Assembly: GCF_949628215.1 (NCBI RefSeq) | Contig: NC_134279.1 | Span: 12,878,041 to 12,942,040 of the forward strand | DNA length: 64,000 nucleotides | Direction: 5' to 3' | Source: Phalacrocorax aristotelis | Taxonomy: Eukaryota; Chordata; Aves; Suliformes; Phalacrocoracidae | In this document: positions 1 through 12,992 of the stretch, one piece after another | Position numbering within the stretch: the stretch's first letter is position 1 | How the letters are laid out: the number at the start of each line of letters is the position of its first letter | The notes under the pieces: model-generated | Databases searched by the model: none | What the model saw: only the letters and a program-made list of their open reading frames with translations | Told to the model about the DNA's origin: nothing | Position numbers and translations under genes: made by a program

Positions 1-1903
1 ACGATCTCAGGACTGAGCACACTTAAATAACTGGACAGGCTTATTTCGCAAAGATTTTACCAAGCAGCAAAACAGGTGACAAAATCTGTTTTGTCACTGA
101 AGAGCTTGCTGGCACATATGCAAAGTGAGTAGGAAGTATTATGAAAGCACAATGTATCAGACACTCATTTGTAGAAGGCTACTGCTTCGTGGTCACTTCA
201 TGGGGTTCAGTACAGGAAAAATTATGTTCAGGGAATATTCATTATATAGTCTCCTTTTGCTGATCCAGCTTTTTTGTCATCCTGTTTGTAACACAATAAC
301 TAGCTGTTCATGCCACAGGCTATGAACAGCATATGAGATTGAGGTTTTAAAAAGAAAAGATCTTGGTTTTGTATTAATTTTCTTTTTGAAGGCTGAAAAA
401 GCAATAAAGTATAGAAAATATGAATGTATCCAAATAAAATGTTTATAAAGAGAATATTTTTCAAACTCATCTGCCATCTGCCAGCTGACAATGATTAATT
501 GTGTGCAGACTGAGATTAGGAATAATCAGTGTTTTCAAAACAACAAATAAAAAAAGCATTAACAACCTAGCATTGCAATAGTATAGGTGTACTGAAGGCT
601 ATAGCCTTAAATTTTTCTTCTCAGGAACGCTGAATTAGACTAAGAGAGCAGATGTCACCTACGGGCTCTTTTTCCTAGGATATTTGTCTTTCTCCTTGTC
701 TTCTCAAGGCAGACAATATATTTTTTTCAGTTGACTAAGGAACTAGCAGGATTCTATTGTTTGTCATAGAGCTCGTCTGCTGAGAGAAAGAAGCTCAAGA
801 GAATCTATTTTTCTTTTTTAGCAATTCAAAAGAATGTGTTACAAGTCCATCTGTTAGCTGCATTGACTATGCAGTCAGCATCTATTTTCAAAACTACTTG
901 TTTGGCAATAGATTTCACAAATACTCTCCTTGTTAATGTTGCACATCAAAAGCAGAGATGAAGGCAGCAGACAGTTCTGCTAAAAACATAACTGAACATA
1001 TAAAATCCAACTCAATGTTTGTGATGAACTAGACATGCAGCATTCAAAAGACATCATCCATAATCTCACCAACCTAAACGGAAGCTTTAAGTAGTGATGG
1101 ATGCTCAGGCAAGGTGTACTACACTATGATGTGCGTTTCTCTTCTGGTGGCAACTAAAGTCAACTAGAGAGACTACAGCTCCCATTCAAAGTGTAGGAAG
1201 TAATTTGAAAAAATGAACAGTTTTACCTAAAACAACATCTGACATGGTAGCAATTTCTAGTATAGCAACTGGAGTGGAGAAAAAACCATTTTTTTCTTTC
1301 TGTATGAGTGAGGGCAGTAACTATAGAAATCAGTTCTTACACCTTATGTGTAAGTTGAGGGATACTTTGAAAAAAGGTTACCTAGTTGCTGTATTTTCAT
1401 CAGATCATTCTGAAGAAGGTCTTAAAACTACTCTCCCATTCTAATAGTTAAAACTACACTCTAAAATCCAGTGACAGATAATGTCTTTTACTGAACATAT
1501 ATGATTATATTAGTGAGAATATAATACAGGGAGATATAGTCCCTATCATACATATTTCATTAACGGTGTTTCTTTTACTCATTTATTTCCTAAAACACTA
1601 ATATTACCACTTAAACTGCAGATGTATTCACCTTTAGTTACACCACAAATATAATGTTCTTTCTGTCTGCTTTATTCTGCTTGATTTATTTTCTTGATTC
1701 TAAATAACATATTTTGCACTGCTTACCGTGGCATTTTTCTAGGTATTTTCATAATAAAGTCACTATTTAGTACACATCAGACAAGCAGCACAAATATGCA
1801 GTAGCAGCTACACATGCAATGTTGATCTTTTCTGTTTCTTACCTAAACTGTTTTCTGGGGAGGACACCACACAAAGTTATTCTGTACAGCTGAACACATT
1901 GCT

Positions 1904-1943
1904 AAAAACAAAACAAAACAAAATAAAACCCCACCCCAAACAA
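1904..1943 (+). repeat. AAAAC-type A/C-rich simple repeat
   Basis: Several AAAAC units are followed by a short C/A-rich tail. Similar C/A-rich (or G/T-rich on the other strand) tracts recur through the window. Confidence 0.75.
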
Positions 1944-2258
1944 ATATATCCTAGACCTTTAGGGCCAAAATGAAATCCTGTGAGGATTTATTTAGCCAAA
2001 CATATTTGAAAAAATTAGTATCTTCTGTCTCCTCTCCACCCTTTGAAGGATTATCCTCTTTTTGCCCATTTTATTTATCATTTCATCAGTGTTCCTACCC
2101 TATAGCCCTGAACGGTTCCAGTGCTAGGGCAGCACACCAACTTCCGACAGTCAAGAAAGAGGATTTATCTCTGTCTCCTTAAGTCAGAGCACACTTTAAC
2201 TACACAATTACAGTCTGTAGCCTCATGATATCACATTCAACAACACAAGTAGAATAAC

Positions 2259-2273
2259 GGGGGGGGGGGGGGG
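2259..2273 (+). repeat. Poly-G homopolymer (G15)
   Basis: Fifteen uninterrupted G in AT-rich surroundings. The exact length may be affected by sequencing or assembly slippage. Confidence 0.85.
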
Positions 2274-3880
2274 TGTCAAAAATAGATTTAATCAACATTC
2301 AATTTTTGAGATATGGATTGAATCCTGCAAATACTTCCCACAGTATCACAGAAAATGATAGGCAACATCAGCTATGTCTAAACTAGGAGATCCAAAATCA
2401 TTACTTCAGACATGTGCCCATTCGATCTTTCTTCACAGCTATACACTTACTATAGCTCCCAGGGTGTGGTGCTGACTGGACTAGAATAGCTCTGTTATGT
2501 ACTGTTCAGTATGACCTACGTTTGGGGCTTTAATCTGCCTTCCACATGTTCTTGAAACTTCTATATATTCAGCTGTTCTCCCAACCAGAGAAAGTCTTCA
2601 GGATGAATAGGCTCTGTTACTCTAGTGAGCTTTCCTAATCTTTAAACACTTTAGACAAGAAGTCTTGAAAGGTGAAGGGGTATATAAAAACCATTTATGC
2701 CATGAATCACATACAATATGACCTTCTATTGCAATGTAAAAATTGTAGTACAGTGAAGATTTCTATTGTCCAGCTGCTTTGTAAATAATTCTGTTTGTTT
2801 TTACAGCTTGAATTTAATTTGTTTAAAAATATGCATGGTTATTGTTCAACAGTTAGTCTAAATCAGCACCACAGGCTCTGGGGAGTACAAATAAGATTTT
2901 AAAAATGGTTAAGCTATCGCATTTAACAATAGGTGATTTATAATAACTCCCAGCTGAAGCATACAGAATTCCTGTAATCTATAGACTGTACTAGGATATA
3001 ATGACCTTGGTTTACAGCATTCTACTGTGCCTGTAGGAAACTGGAAATAGAAATACATTTCCTTGTTAATATTAGCTAAACGTTGACTACCTACAACATT
3101 TAAAAAACAGCTTCTTACCTCCTTACAAGATACTCCTGCTGTGAAACGCACACCTTTCAGTCTCTAATTTCATTTCTTCCTTTACAAACATCTGCAAAAC
3201 CACTCATGAATCAAATAACCTATCTCTAGGTAAACAGGTTTAGAAGAGTTTGTGCTTCAAAATGATACAAAAATTGGATCTAGATCTTTGCAGGTGGACA
3301 CATGTTGAACATACATTTTTATTACTTTAACATACCATACAGCATCAATCAAGTTTGAAAGTTGATTTCTTTAAACAAGTTATTCAAAGACATGGCAAGA
3401 GAATCAAATATTCTTTCCTTCATTGCAATATTTGTCCTCAGATACTCACAAGATCCCTTTCTTGTTTTTCATTGAATTATATTATGAATACATAGCACTG
3501 GGTTGTTAATAGTTAATGCATTGGCTAGGGTTAATATTTACAGTATTGCTTTAAATACTTTACAGTATTTACAGTCGAATGTGGTAGTTTGCTTAGCTAT
3601 TCCTTCTTACTCATCCATTTTCCTACAAATACATACATTTTGAATGTTGAATAGTTTGCTTTCTCATCCTTTGAATATTGCTGTTTTCTAGTGTAGGTGT
3701 TAGTCTAGACGAGCGATGGCTAAGGTGGAATGCAATCAAATAAGAAAGGAAGATAATGGCACTGAGCAATTTAGGCCAGGAATGTCCCAGTAATTAGTAG
3801 GAATATGAGAATACAGCTATTTGAAAAGTAGTACTTTCTGCTCCCCCTCTGGTGTGACTTCTAAAGTAACTACACAAAGG

Positions 3881-3898
3881 CATGTAGGTTCCTACATG
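3881..3898. repeat. Short inverted repeat (hairpin)
   Basis: The arms CATGTAGG and CCTACATG are perfectly complementary and separated by TT. No function is evident. Confidence 0.6.
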
Positions 3899-6169
3899 TA
3901 GAACATCTGGTTGCAAGCCCACAACTCTGTGGCCATACCTGGAAAAGAATATAAACTTTAAGTATAACATAAGACTTGCAGAAATGTGCATTGAGGAGAA
4001 TTTTTAAAAGTTAGTTTAGTTTAATAAACAAAAAAGCACAAGTAGAAAAAGAAATAGAGGAAAAAAGTGAGAGGAAACAGGAAGAGAGAGCAGCAACTCT
4101 GTCAGGACACACAGTTCCAGAGGATCCCAGAGGGATTCTACCTTCCTTCACAGAGTTTACCCTAAGAGAAAACATTGCAAATCACACCTCCTTGACCTAA
4201 AAGAGTACCAACTTTTCCTAGGCCCTATGCATTGAAAAGATTTAAGTTGTGCAGAACAAACTTTGCTTTTTACAAATCTCTACACATGAGTTATTATATA
4301 TTTGTCAACCTAAAATAGCCCTTATTTGCCACATATAGGTACAAAGACTAGATTTGCGCCAGGCTGCTATCTCAGAGTGGTTTGTTGATATATTTGCTGT
4401 CCTCTGAGAAACAACTGTTTCAGCTTCTTTCATTGACATGCGAATGATGGGTCAAGGGGCACTAGTGGGTTTCTCACTCTAAAAGCCAGTAATGCATAGT
4501 CTGTGTCTTCAGTGGATGAAAGAGCTGCTGCAGAAGGCTGCTAATTGCCCCCTGTTCTCACCACACTGAAACTGTAAATGGGGAGGAAAGACATGGGCAA
4601 GGAACTGGTAATCTGTGGTGAGCCCATGACCTAGAATGTTTAATCAGGAAGAGTGTGAAGGAGAGAGAACTCAAACAAATTGAGACAGATAGAGTTTCAT
4701 TCTATTTCACAAAATAAATATGTTTGAAGAGAGTACAAAGGAGAAGCAAGGATGAAATATGCACAGCTATTTGACTGCTTTGAATTGTCATGTCTGTAGA
4801 AATTGATGGGAAACAGCTTAGTAACAAAAGCAAAGAATTAAAACAGGAGTTCACAGGATTTGATCCCCACTGACACTATTGATCCACTCTGACCTTGGAC
4901 AAGCCATTTTATTGTTGTATGTTCTGAAACACAGTTACTAACAGGGCTAACGAATTTCTGTGACACGTTTTGGAAAGCTTTATGAACCAATATTGGTTTT
5001 AAAACAGTAATGAAAATACAATCTTGAAGAAATTTCCCTCAGGATTCAGACACAAGCAAAGTCTTTTCCAATTAATATCCATCATATTTTATCTCTCACA
5101 AGTACACTATTTTTCTATACCACATATCTGAGTAAAGGCTTTTTCCTTCATTAATGTCCTAAAAATTTCCTTTCTACTTTCTTTTACTTCTACATTTCTG
5201 ATCACCAGACAACTAGGTTAATTTGATCAGAAAAAAAAAATTGATCTTGTAATACTAGCTCTTGTCTGAGTACACCTAGAAAAGTTTAAATGCTTAACTA
5301 CAGCTCTTCTAAACTACCTGACATTTTAAGTCCCTTCTGTGTGATCTTGCAGCAACAAGATTAATTCATCCTTTCTCCTTGATTGATTTTGTTTTGCTCT
5401 AAACATAATGCTTCACCAAATTTCTCTAAGCATTTTATGAGACACATCTCAACAGTTCCTTTCCCATTAACGACAATAGAGTTAAGCACATTCCTTGCTT
5501 GTTTAGCTAGCAAGGGCTTCAAAATGACCCACAAACCTCTTTCGGCCTATAGAGCTATAAAATACTGCCCAGCATCGCTAAAATTTATGGTCCATCTCCT
5601 TAAAAATCCCTGTATAAAAATCATTCAGCCCTGTCAGTGATACGATTTAAATTTAGTAACATTTAGGAATTACAGTGTAAGCTTTTTCAGGAGCGCTCTC
5701 TGTGTATGTGTGTAGAGAAAAGGTGTCATTCAGCCCGCACCGCTCATCCTTCTGTTCCACACACATTCTCAGTGGGTTGTTTTATTCAGACTTTTGACAT
5801 GCATAGATACCCTGGCAGAATGGATCTCAGCTGCCCTGTGCTTGCCATTGCTACACAGCCTCTACCCTGCAAGAGGGAATGCAATGTTTTACTGACAGGC
5901 AGTTTTTTAACTGTTTCCTCCTTTGGCCATCTACTGGAAGTCCAGTATTTTTGTTGTTCTTTATAGCAGGTTTTCAGTCATTTGGCAGTAAGTAAACTGC
6001 TTTTTACTTGTTTAATAAAATTACTTTTAATACAGACTTAGGCTATAAGCATGACTGGTACCTGTCTCACTGTTGTGTTCTTCACACATATAAGTGCAAT
6101 CTTCAGGCAACTAGAAAGAGCAAACTAACAGTTTTCTAAAACTGTTACTTCCCTGAATTCTTATGTAAA

Positions 6170-6480
6170 TACTACAATATGTACTCATACAATTACAGCA
6201 TTTTTCATTAATAAATCCTTAACTTTCCTACAAGTGCAGTTCCTTCTAATTATGTATTTGTATTGCCTATGCAATTCCGAACTAATTAGGTTGCAACTAG
6301 ATTAATCTCTTTCATAGTTGCTAAACTCAATAATTGTTCTTGCAACAATCAATACATATTTAATTAATAGGAAAATAATTAGCTTATTAAATTACTTTCC
6401 CATGTTTTGCTGAGTGTTTGCATTGAAATGCCATTTTTCATCTCCTACAGTGACTTGAAATTTGGAGGTAAGGAAACTAA
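6170..6480. promoter_or_regulatory. Candidate enhancer-like block with homeodomain and SOX sites
   Basis: Four TAATTA homeodomain cores lie at 6247-6252, 6283-6288, 6361-6366 and 6376-6381. An inverted SOX-like pair, ATTGTT at 6333-6338 and AACAAT at 6344-6349, has a 5-bp spacer. Dense TAATTA with paired SOX sites is typical of conserved vertebrate developmental enhancers. AT-rich DNA produces TAATTA by chance, so conservation has not been shown and this is an inference from motif density and spacing. Confidence 0.3.
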
Positions 6481-9400
6481 CTCCCTAGAGCATTTTCCAG
6501 GTTTTGAAATCAGCAGGACTTTTGCACATGCATGAAATTGGACAGTAGGCCAGGATATAAAACATTTTATCACACTCCTCAAATGTAAATCATTCCATCG
6601 CCTCTTTCCCTAGAAGTTCTGAAATCACTGTTACACTTAAGTCTAATTTGAGAGAAATCTTAGTTTTCAAAAGATCTAAATTTCTAAAGATTTGTGAAAC
6701 CATGCAAAGGTATTTTCTCTGGCTTCTTCATCAAATTAGTTGAGCTACCAAGAGGAGCTATAAATTTTGTAACGGGAGGAAAAATTTCTCTTGTAGTTCA
6801 CCGCATACTAAACACCATAGGGCTCAGTCATGAGGCAAAAATCCACAGGAACTGAGATCTCACCAAATTGCTTCCTCATAGAATCATTCTCAGTAAGAAA
6901 GCCATCAAGTATAAGAATATTAAGATTATTTTTTTTTTTGTGATGCAAAACAGGAAACAGACTACAAGAGAGATCTACTTAGATTCCTCAAATATTAACC
7001 ATATGAACTTTACTACTGAAATCACATACATCAAGCAGTAGACGGGCCTCAGTAGGTGGATGGTTGTAGGGACCTATACAAGTCCCATGCATAATGGCAA
7101 CCTGAGGAAACGCCACAATATCATTAAGAGATCCAAATTTAACCTTGGTAAGTTTGAAATATCATATATACTCACTTTTATCTGCAAGAGAAGCAGCTGG
7201 GAACAGGAATTAGGAAACTGTGCAGTTCATGATCTTTCCCTGGATTGGTTTCTGGAGCTTGTAGGTATATCAGCACATGGACTACTGTTTCTGGCAGAAG
7301 TGAGGTCACCATCGTTACTGAATATTAAAAATGCAGAAGAATGTTGTAAGTGGAAATATGTCTATAATACAATATCCCAGTTTCATTACTATTACCTCCT
7401 TTTCTCCAGTATTTTTACAGATGTTGAAATCAATACTGTTTTTTCCTAATAAAAGTTTCTAAATTTTAAGTATGAGAGCAATATGGCAAATTCGTAATGT
7501 GGCACCACAGAGCAATATGGCACCAAAACTGGTGCCATTCTGATGTTTTACTTTATATGAGGTCTAGACATTTCAACAAATAAATGATAATTCAATTTTT
7601 AAAGGAATTTGGTGTTATGAATCAATAACATGCAGTTACTATGTAAGCTTGGCACCGTTCCTCACTCCCCATTGCATATTTTCAGACAGGAGACAGGCTG
7701 AGTCTCCCTCAATCTCTTTCTCAGCCACCAAATCTTGTTGCCCATCTTTGGCTCTTCTATCACGCTACTGTCGTCTCTAACATTTTTTCCCTTTCTCAGA
7801 TTAACATTCAGTCTCTCACATTGTGTCCCTGAATTTTCAGTAATTAAATTCATTTGGAGTTACTACATAGTACAATAATTCAGACTCATCTATGCCATAG
7901 AGCATGAGAGCAAGATATATATACCTTGGAAGGGTATACTAATTTGAAAACTTACGCTAAGAGATTATTTCAGTATTTCTTGCTACTTAAAACAATTCAG
8001 TCAAAGAACAAATTACAGTTGAAATGTACTCTTAAGTCCCATGTGAGGCAATATAAAGTATTTTTGACCCTTAACTCGTTGATTTTCAGCAAAAGTTTTC
8101 CAGCTGAGCAGCCAGAAAGGAGGGCAATATTTTTTCCAAAATAAATGATTTCTAGACATCTCTTCCTAAAATATATTTAGTCTTTATGACTTTTTGTTCT
8201 AGTTTAAGATGAAGTGATAAATAAGTATACATCATTTCAGGAACAGATTAATCAGCCAGCTCTATGAATACAGGTGTTTTGAAAACTTAGTCAAAGTTTC
8301 CTTAAATTTCAATGAAAATGGACCTGGAGTAGGATTATGCAGTCAGGTGCTCTGCAGGTGGTAATTGCCATGAGGTGCTAGCAAGACCTTGTTTCCCCTA
8401 TTAACCTTATTTAGAATAGCTAAAATTCTTAAGTTTTTTATTTAAACTTTTTTGAATTTTTAGAATTAAGAATATTTTTTATGAAGAGAGGGTGCAGGTT
8501 TGAGGGCCTCATCCTTCCTATATTGTTATATTCCATTTTTATTTTCTCAGATTAGACATATTTTACCTGAGATTTACCTAGCACTTATTTAAAATGTCTC
8601 CATTTATCATTCCTTCATAGCTGATGAATAAGTTAAGTGCCTTCTTACTATCGTCAGCCCACAGGTAACACCATTCAATGTACTCATTATTAAATAACAA
8701 TAATTATATACAATATATTTTCTAGGACTCACTCTAACAAAGTAAATACTACACACTAATGTAAACCTCTTTAAGCTTGCTAATTACGTAATGACTATTC
8801 CTTGAATTAAGGAAACCTGTGTCAATTTTTTTCTTATTCTTGGTTTTGCTCCTTACATGTGCTAAAGGTTTGTTTCTGCCATTTTTCTTAAGCTGCTTAT
8901 GGTCAGTAACTATTCATCAGGAGCAATGCTACTGACCAACTCCAAAGAAAAATCTCACTTAGCCTAAGATTTTATCAATTATGATCAGTTATGTGTAATA
9001 TTAGAGAGCTCATATATAAGTAAATGTGCTCAATGACTGTAGTTATAGCTTTGTATGCCCTCTGATAGCTCATTACATTCTGTACATTTGTGCAAGAACT
9101 TAGTCATTATTAGAAAAGAAACATATCCCCTAAAGTATTTGTCTTTTATTAAAAACAGTAAGAACATCATCTTACTTTCTTCAGAATTCACCACTTTCCT
9201 TGGACATCTGATAAAGGATGTTAAAACTTACTCAGTTGCTTGGTGACAGAATGTTTTATTAATAAAGCCAATCTTTAGATGCTCAGCTTTAATGTTGTTG
9301 TCTGTGTACTGCCTTCTTCAACATGTAGTGAAGTTTAGCGATGCTCAAATTCCAAGTAATTCAAGTAGACGTATTTTAACAATAGTTGGTATTTAGACTT

Positions 9401-12400
9401 ATGGATTCCACTCTGTAATAACTATACAAACAATTTTTAAAAAACTTTAATACAGTTCTATTTTGCAGGCAGAAGTAGTAAAGCAGAAACCTCATGTTCA
9501 AGGCCAGACCTTTTAATTTGTATCTAAGACTTTACATCTCACAGATCAAAAAAGACAGATACAATTTCTCTTATGCTAACTAAAATTGCCTTGCTTACCT
9601 TAGGATATTAGTAAATGCTGGCCCTCTCATAAATTAAGTGTGATGGAAGAGGTAAATGGATTAGATTCTTTTATGGTGTATAGTTCTTATTAATATCGAT
9701 ATTGATTTTACACCAACTCAGGATATGACCAAATGCTTTTAAAATAATGCATTACAGTTCAGCTGTCAAAATGCATTCTTTCAAACAAAATAACATTTCA
9801 TTTTGAACAGATAGACAAAGCTTTCTTTTACGTGGAACAAAAGAAAAACTTCAATTAAAATGTTCAGAACTGCAGGCACCAACAAGTAAAGGGAAGCTTA
9901 AAGCTGTTTAGTCTAGTTTTATCTCAAAAGGCATTCATTCTCCAACAGCTCAGTTCTCGCTGGTATTCCAGAAACAAATTGTCTCACCTTGGTTTCAATA
10001 GAATGGCACCTTTCTAATTCATACAGGCACAGCAATTATTTCCTCCTACCAGCTAAGGGTTTTAAAATGAATAACCCAATTATCCAGAATTATAGGGTAC
10101 CTTGGTCTGCAGGCTTTCATTCAGCATGAAAACAAACAAACAAAAAGCACACAGAAAAAAAAAAAAGCAGTGAGGGGGCACAGGCATGAATCTGCAATCA
10201 TGCATAGTTTAAAACCAAAACAGAAACAAAACTTTTGCCTTTCCTTACCTCAGGGGATAGGAGAAACAAACAATGTGTGCCTTGGATAGCTTCTCGTGCA
10301 GATATGCAGAGTCCTTTGAACCTCTGCAGGTAGTTAAATACTTTTAAAAATGCAGTTTATGTCAGTATTTTGCATGACTGTAGGTATCTACAAGTCCTCA
10401 CGTGTTAGGGACACAGCAAATAATTTAGCTAATAGGAGGACTAAATATTCTTAGAACCAGGATAAATATTTCCTAGGATGACGCCAAAACTGGTACCTCC
10501 TGGCAATAGGAATTACTCACTGATGCATTCCTCCTCAGAACATGCACCAGCAAATCCACAGTATTCCACCAGATCCAAAAGATGAACCCATGAGGAGGGA
10601 AGGGAGGAAAGGCGGTTTGTATATGCATGCCCTTATTCTGGCTACCACTGCAAAACATTCGATAACCTCACAGCAGGGCTCACTATCCTTTATCACAGTG
10701 CCACACTAATATAGTTATTCAGAATTATTTTGGTTCAGAAGCCAGCTCACATTAGCCTGCAATGCATAGTATAAACACTCTTTGTTCCACAAAATCCAAT
10801 TAAGTGTTCCAAGATACTACAGAAGAACATGGGAGCTGAAATGAGAATGACATTTTAAGGCAGTATCTTTATTCTGCTCCCAGTCTTTAAACATAAACAC
10901 AGGTATTTTCAAAGGCTGAGTCCCAGCCTTCGTCCCAGAACTGCCTTTAAAAAAATGGACAGAGGAATGTGGTAGCGTGGGCTGTGTGGGTATTAGAGTG
11001 GTTTTAAGGTGTTGACAGGGTTTTTACAGAAAAACAGTTAAATTAAGTCCCTCTTGGCTGTCTACTAACAGGTGGGATTTATCAGAAAGGTTTTTAATTT
11101 GTTGGCATTTTAACAAATTGCAATTTCAAGTCTATTAATTAAAACATTAAAGTAGAAAAAAAACCCTCTCATGGGAATAACCACATTTCATTATTTAAGT
11201 AAAACCAGCACTTTATAAATAGTGGATTGAAGTGATACACCCCCGTATGTCAAGGTTTTTATTCATCCGAATAGTTACTAATTATTACTAGAATTGCCTG
11301 TGATCTATTTTGATTCTAAAAAGAAATGAGGTAATTAATGCCAAAAATTCCCCAATTACAATGGGATTGATTTACCATAGTGGCTGTAATTTTCAGCCTA
11401 AGATCATAAAATCAGCTGCAAAAAGGGAAATTCACCAACTTGAAGGATGGTTTCATTTCCCAGTCATTTTCCTCCTCCGTTTCCCAAACGTTCAACAGAG
11501 TCAACAATGAAGCAGCATTTCCAGTGTCCACTGTTTGGTTTCCACAAGCTATCTTTGCCAAACAACACTGGTCTGGATTTCCTACCACCAAAGCATATCC
11601 TGGGGTCCAGACACCAAAGCATGTCCAGAGAATTCTCTCTGTTATTGAAGAGGAGATTTAGGAATCTGCAGGCACCAGTGTTTTTAATTTAGCATTCAAA
11701 TTCTGTGTCAGGAAATACTCAGAAACGCTTCAGCCTGAGCAGCTCAGCACCCACTCCATGCCCTGCAAAGCATGAAAGGCCACAGACTGCACATTCTTCT
11801 GCCTCCCCCACCTGCAGCACCTGCACCAGCAAGCACTCGCACCTGAAAATCAATGCTCCCCTTTAGGCAATGCTTAGAACAGCATCGCACCTGGAATTAA
11901 TTACCTCTTCAAGGAGATTCACACCTCTGGTCCACTCTTTCCCTCTGCTTTATGAAGCAACACATTATTATGAAATATATACACAGTAAGGGGATCACTC
12001 AGATTGAGTAGGACGTTTCTGCTGTGTCAGGCAAGTGACCACACTAGTAGGTTAGGTGGTTGCATCATTTTCTTTCAGGGCAAAGACAAGGAAGAGTTCA
12101 CTTATTCAGACACAGGAATAACTAGGTCCTACTTCTTGGACAAAAGTTAATTCTCCTTGCATGTTGCTGCAGTAAAGCATCTTGACATATTGACTACCTC
12201 AGAGTTAGTTCAGGTGTCTCTAGCCTGGCACTGACTTGGAAGGTGTAATGGATATGCACCTAAGCCTCTCCAGAAACAATAGGATACTGAACTTGAAGTA
12301 ATTATATACCTAGAAGTTACTTATAATGAAATACTGTCTTTCCTTAGAAGACCTATTAGTGTGTCCAGCTGTTCAGTCTTGTTATTGCTACAAAATGGCT

Positions 12401-12900
12401 GAAAAGCATTCTTATATAATAAATAATAGTAGTAATATACACATATATCAAGCTGTACATAAATATCCAGGGCACAATGGCCACTGTAGTACTAGTGTAA
12501 AATAGGGAAAATAAAACACATTACATATGAAACAAGAAGGACATGCAAAAGAATATTTATCATTTTCAGATTTCCACTTTAGCTGTTTTATAGCTAAGGG
12601 ATACAATAACTGATCCCTTCAGAACTATTCAGAAGTCTATGAACTATTTCTGAACTGACTTTTCAGTATCAGATTTTTAAATTATTATTTTTAAAATTAT
12701 ATAGTAATTCACTGCATGAATCTATAAGAGTTTACTGTCCCATTCTAAACCTGGAAAATCAGAGTTCTGGCAGCTGCAGAGCGCCATGAATTTCACTGCC
12801 TGATACTTGGCTTTGCCTTCTATCTTCACATCAGTTGAAGAGAAAGAAAAAAAAAGCCTCAAAATTTTGTAGTAGCATTAATAATTGTCTCTTTTGCAGA
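6480..12900. other. AT-rich non-coding stretch, no gene recognised
   Basis: No gene or mobile element is recognised. The stretch contains a repeat and inverted-repeat cluster at 7475-7536 and an A/C-rich tract near 10126-10165. A minus-strand donor-like site lies near 10245 with a possible 75-bp segment open in two frames, too weak to annotate. Confidence 0.55.
7475..7536. repeat. 14-bp direct repeat with adjoining inverted repeat
   Basis: The 14-mer AGAGCAATATGGCA occurs at 7475-7488 and again at 7509-7522. The second copy runs into an inverted repeat, GGCACCA then TGGTGCC with a 4-bp spacer, at 7519-7536. This looks like a local duplication; no known element is recognised. Confidence 0.6.
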
Positions 12901-12938
12901 TAATGGCAGAAAAGAGGGTTGGTTTATTTTTTGGTTTT

Positions 12939-12974
12939 GGGTTGGGTTTTTCTGGGAGGAGGGTTGGGGGTGGG
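12939..12974 (+). other. G-quadruplex-prone G/T-rich tract
   Basis: G-runs lie at 12939-12941, 12944-12946, 12954-12956, 12961-12963, 12966-12970 and 12972-12974. The first four have loops of 2, 7 and 4 bases, which fits the canonical four-run quadruplex rule on the + strand. The tract sits inside a longer G/T-rich stretch (about 12915-12992). Structure and function are inferred. Confidence 0.6.
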
Positions 12975-12992
12975 TGAGTGAAGAGAGGGGGA

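Larger units (their letters stand above)
1..6150. other. AT-rich non-coding stretch, no gene recognised
   Basis: No open frame here looks like a known protein, and the frames present are short and scattered over both strands. The stretch holds an AAAAC-type tract at 1904-1943, a G15 run at 2259-2273 and a small hairpin at 3881-3898. Isolated donor-like sites on the minus strand (near 1840, 3115 and 3935) have no convincing matching exon. Most likely intron or intergenic DNA. Confidence 0.6.

Noticed and set aside
3794..3938. Minus-strand open frame behind an acceptor-like TTCTTTTCCAG, ending in TAA at 3794
   Set aside because: It could be a terminal exon, but no polyadenylation signal follows closely, the peptide is not recognised and no phase-matched upstream exon was found.
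6463..6469. Apparent 17-bp micro-exon (about 6451-6467, plus) between CTCCTACAG and GTAAGG
   Set aside because: Too short to support without transcript evidence; such acceptor/donor pairs arise often by chance.
7060..7449. 129-codon open frame on the plus strand
   Set aside because: Longest ordinary open frame outside CR1, but no recognisable motif, an internal donor-like site at 7147 and typical AT-rich codon composition. Treated as chance.
10245..10330. Minus-strand donor with a possible 75-bp exon open in two frames
   Set aside because: Acceptor lacks a pyrimidine tract and two open frames give no discrimination.
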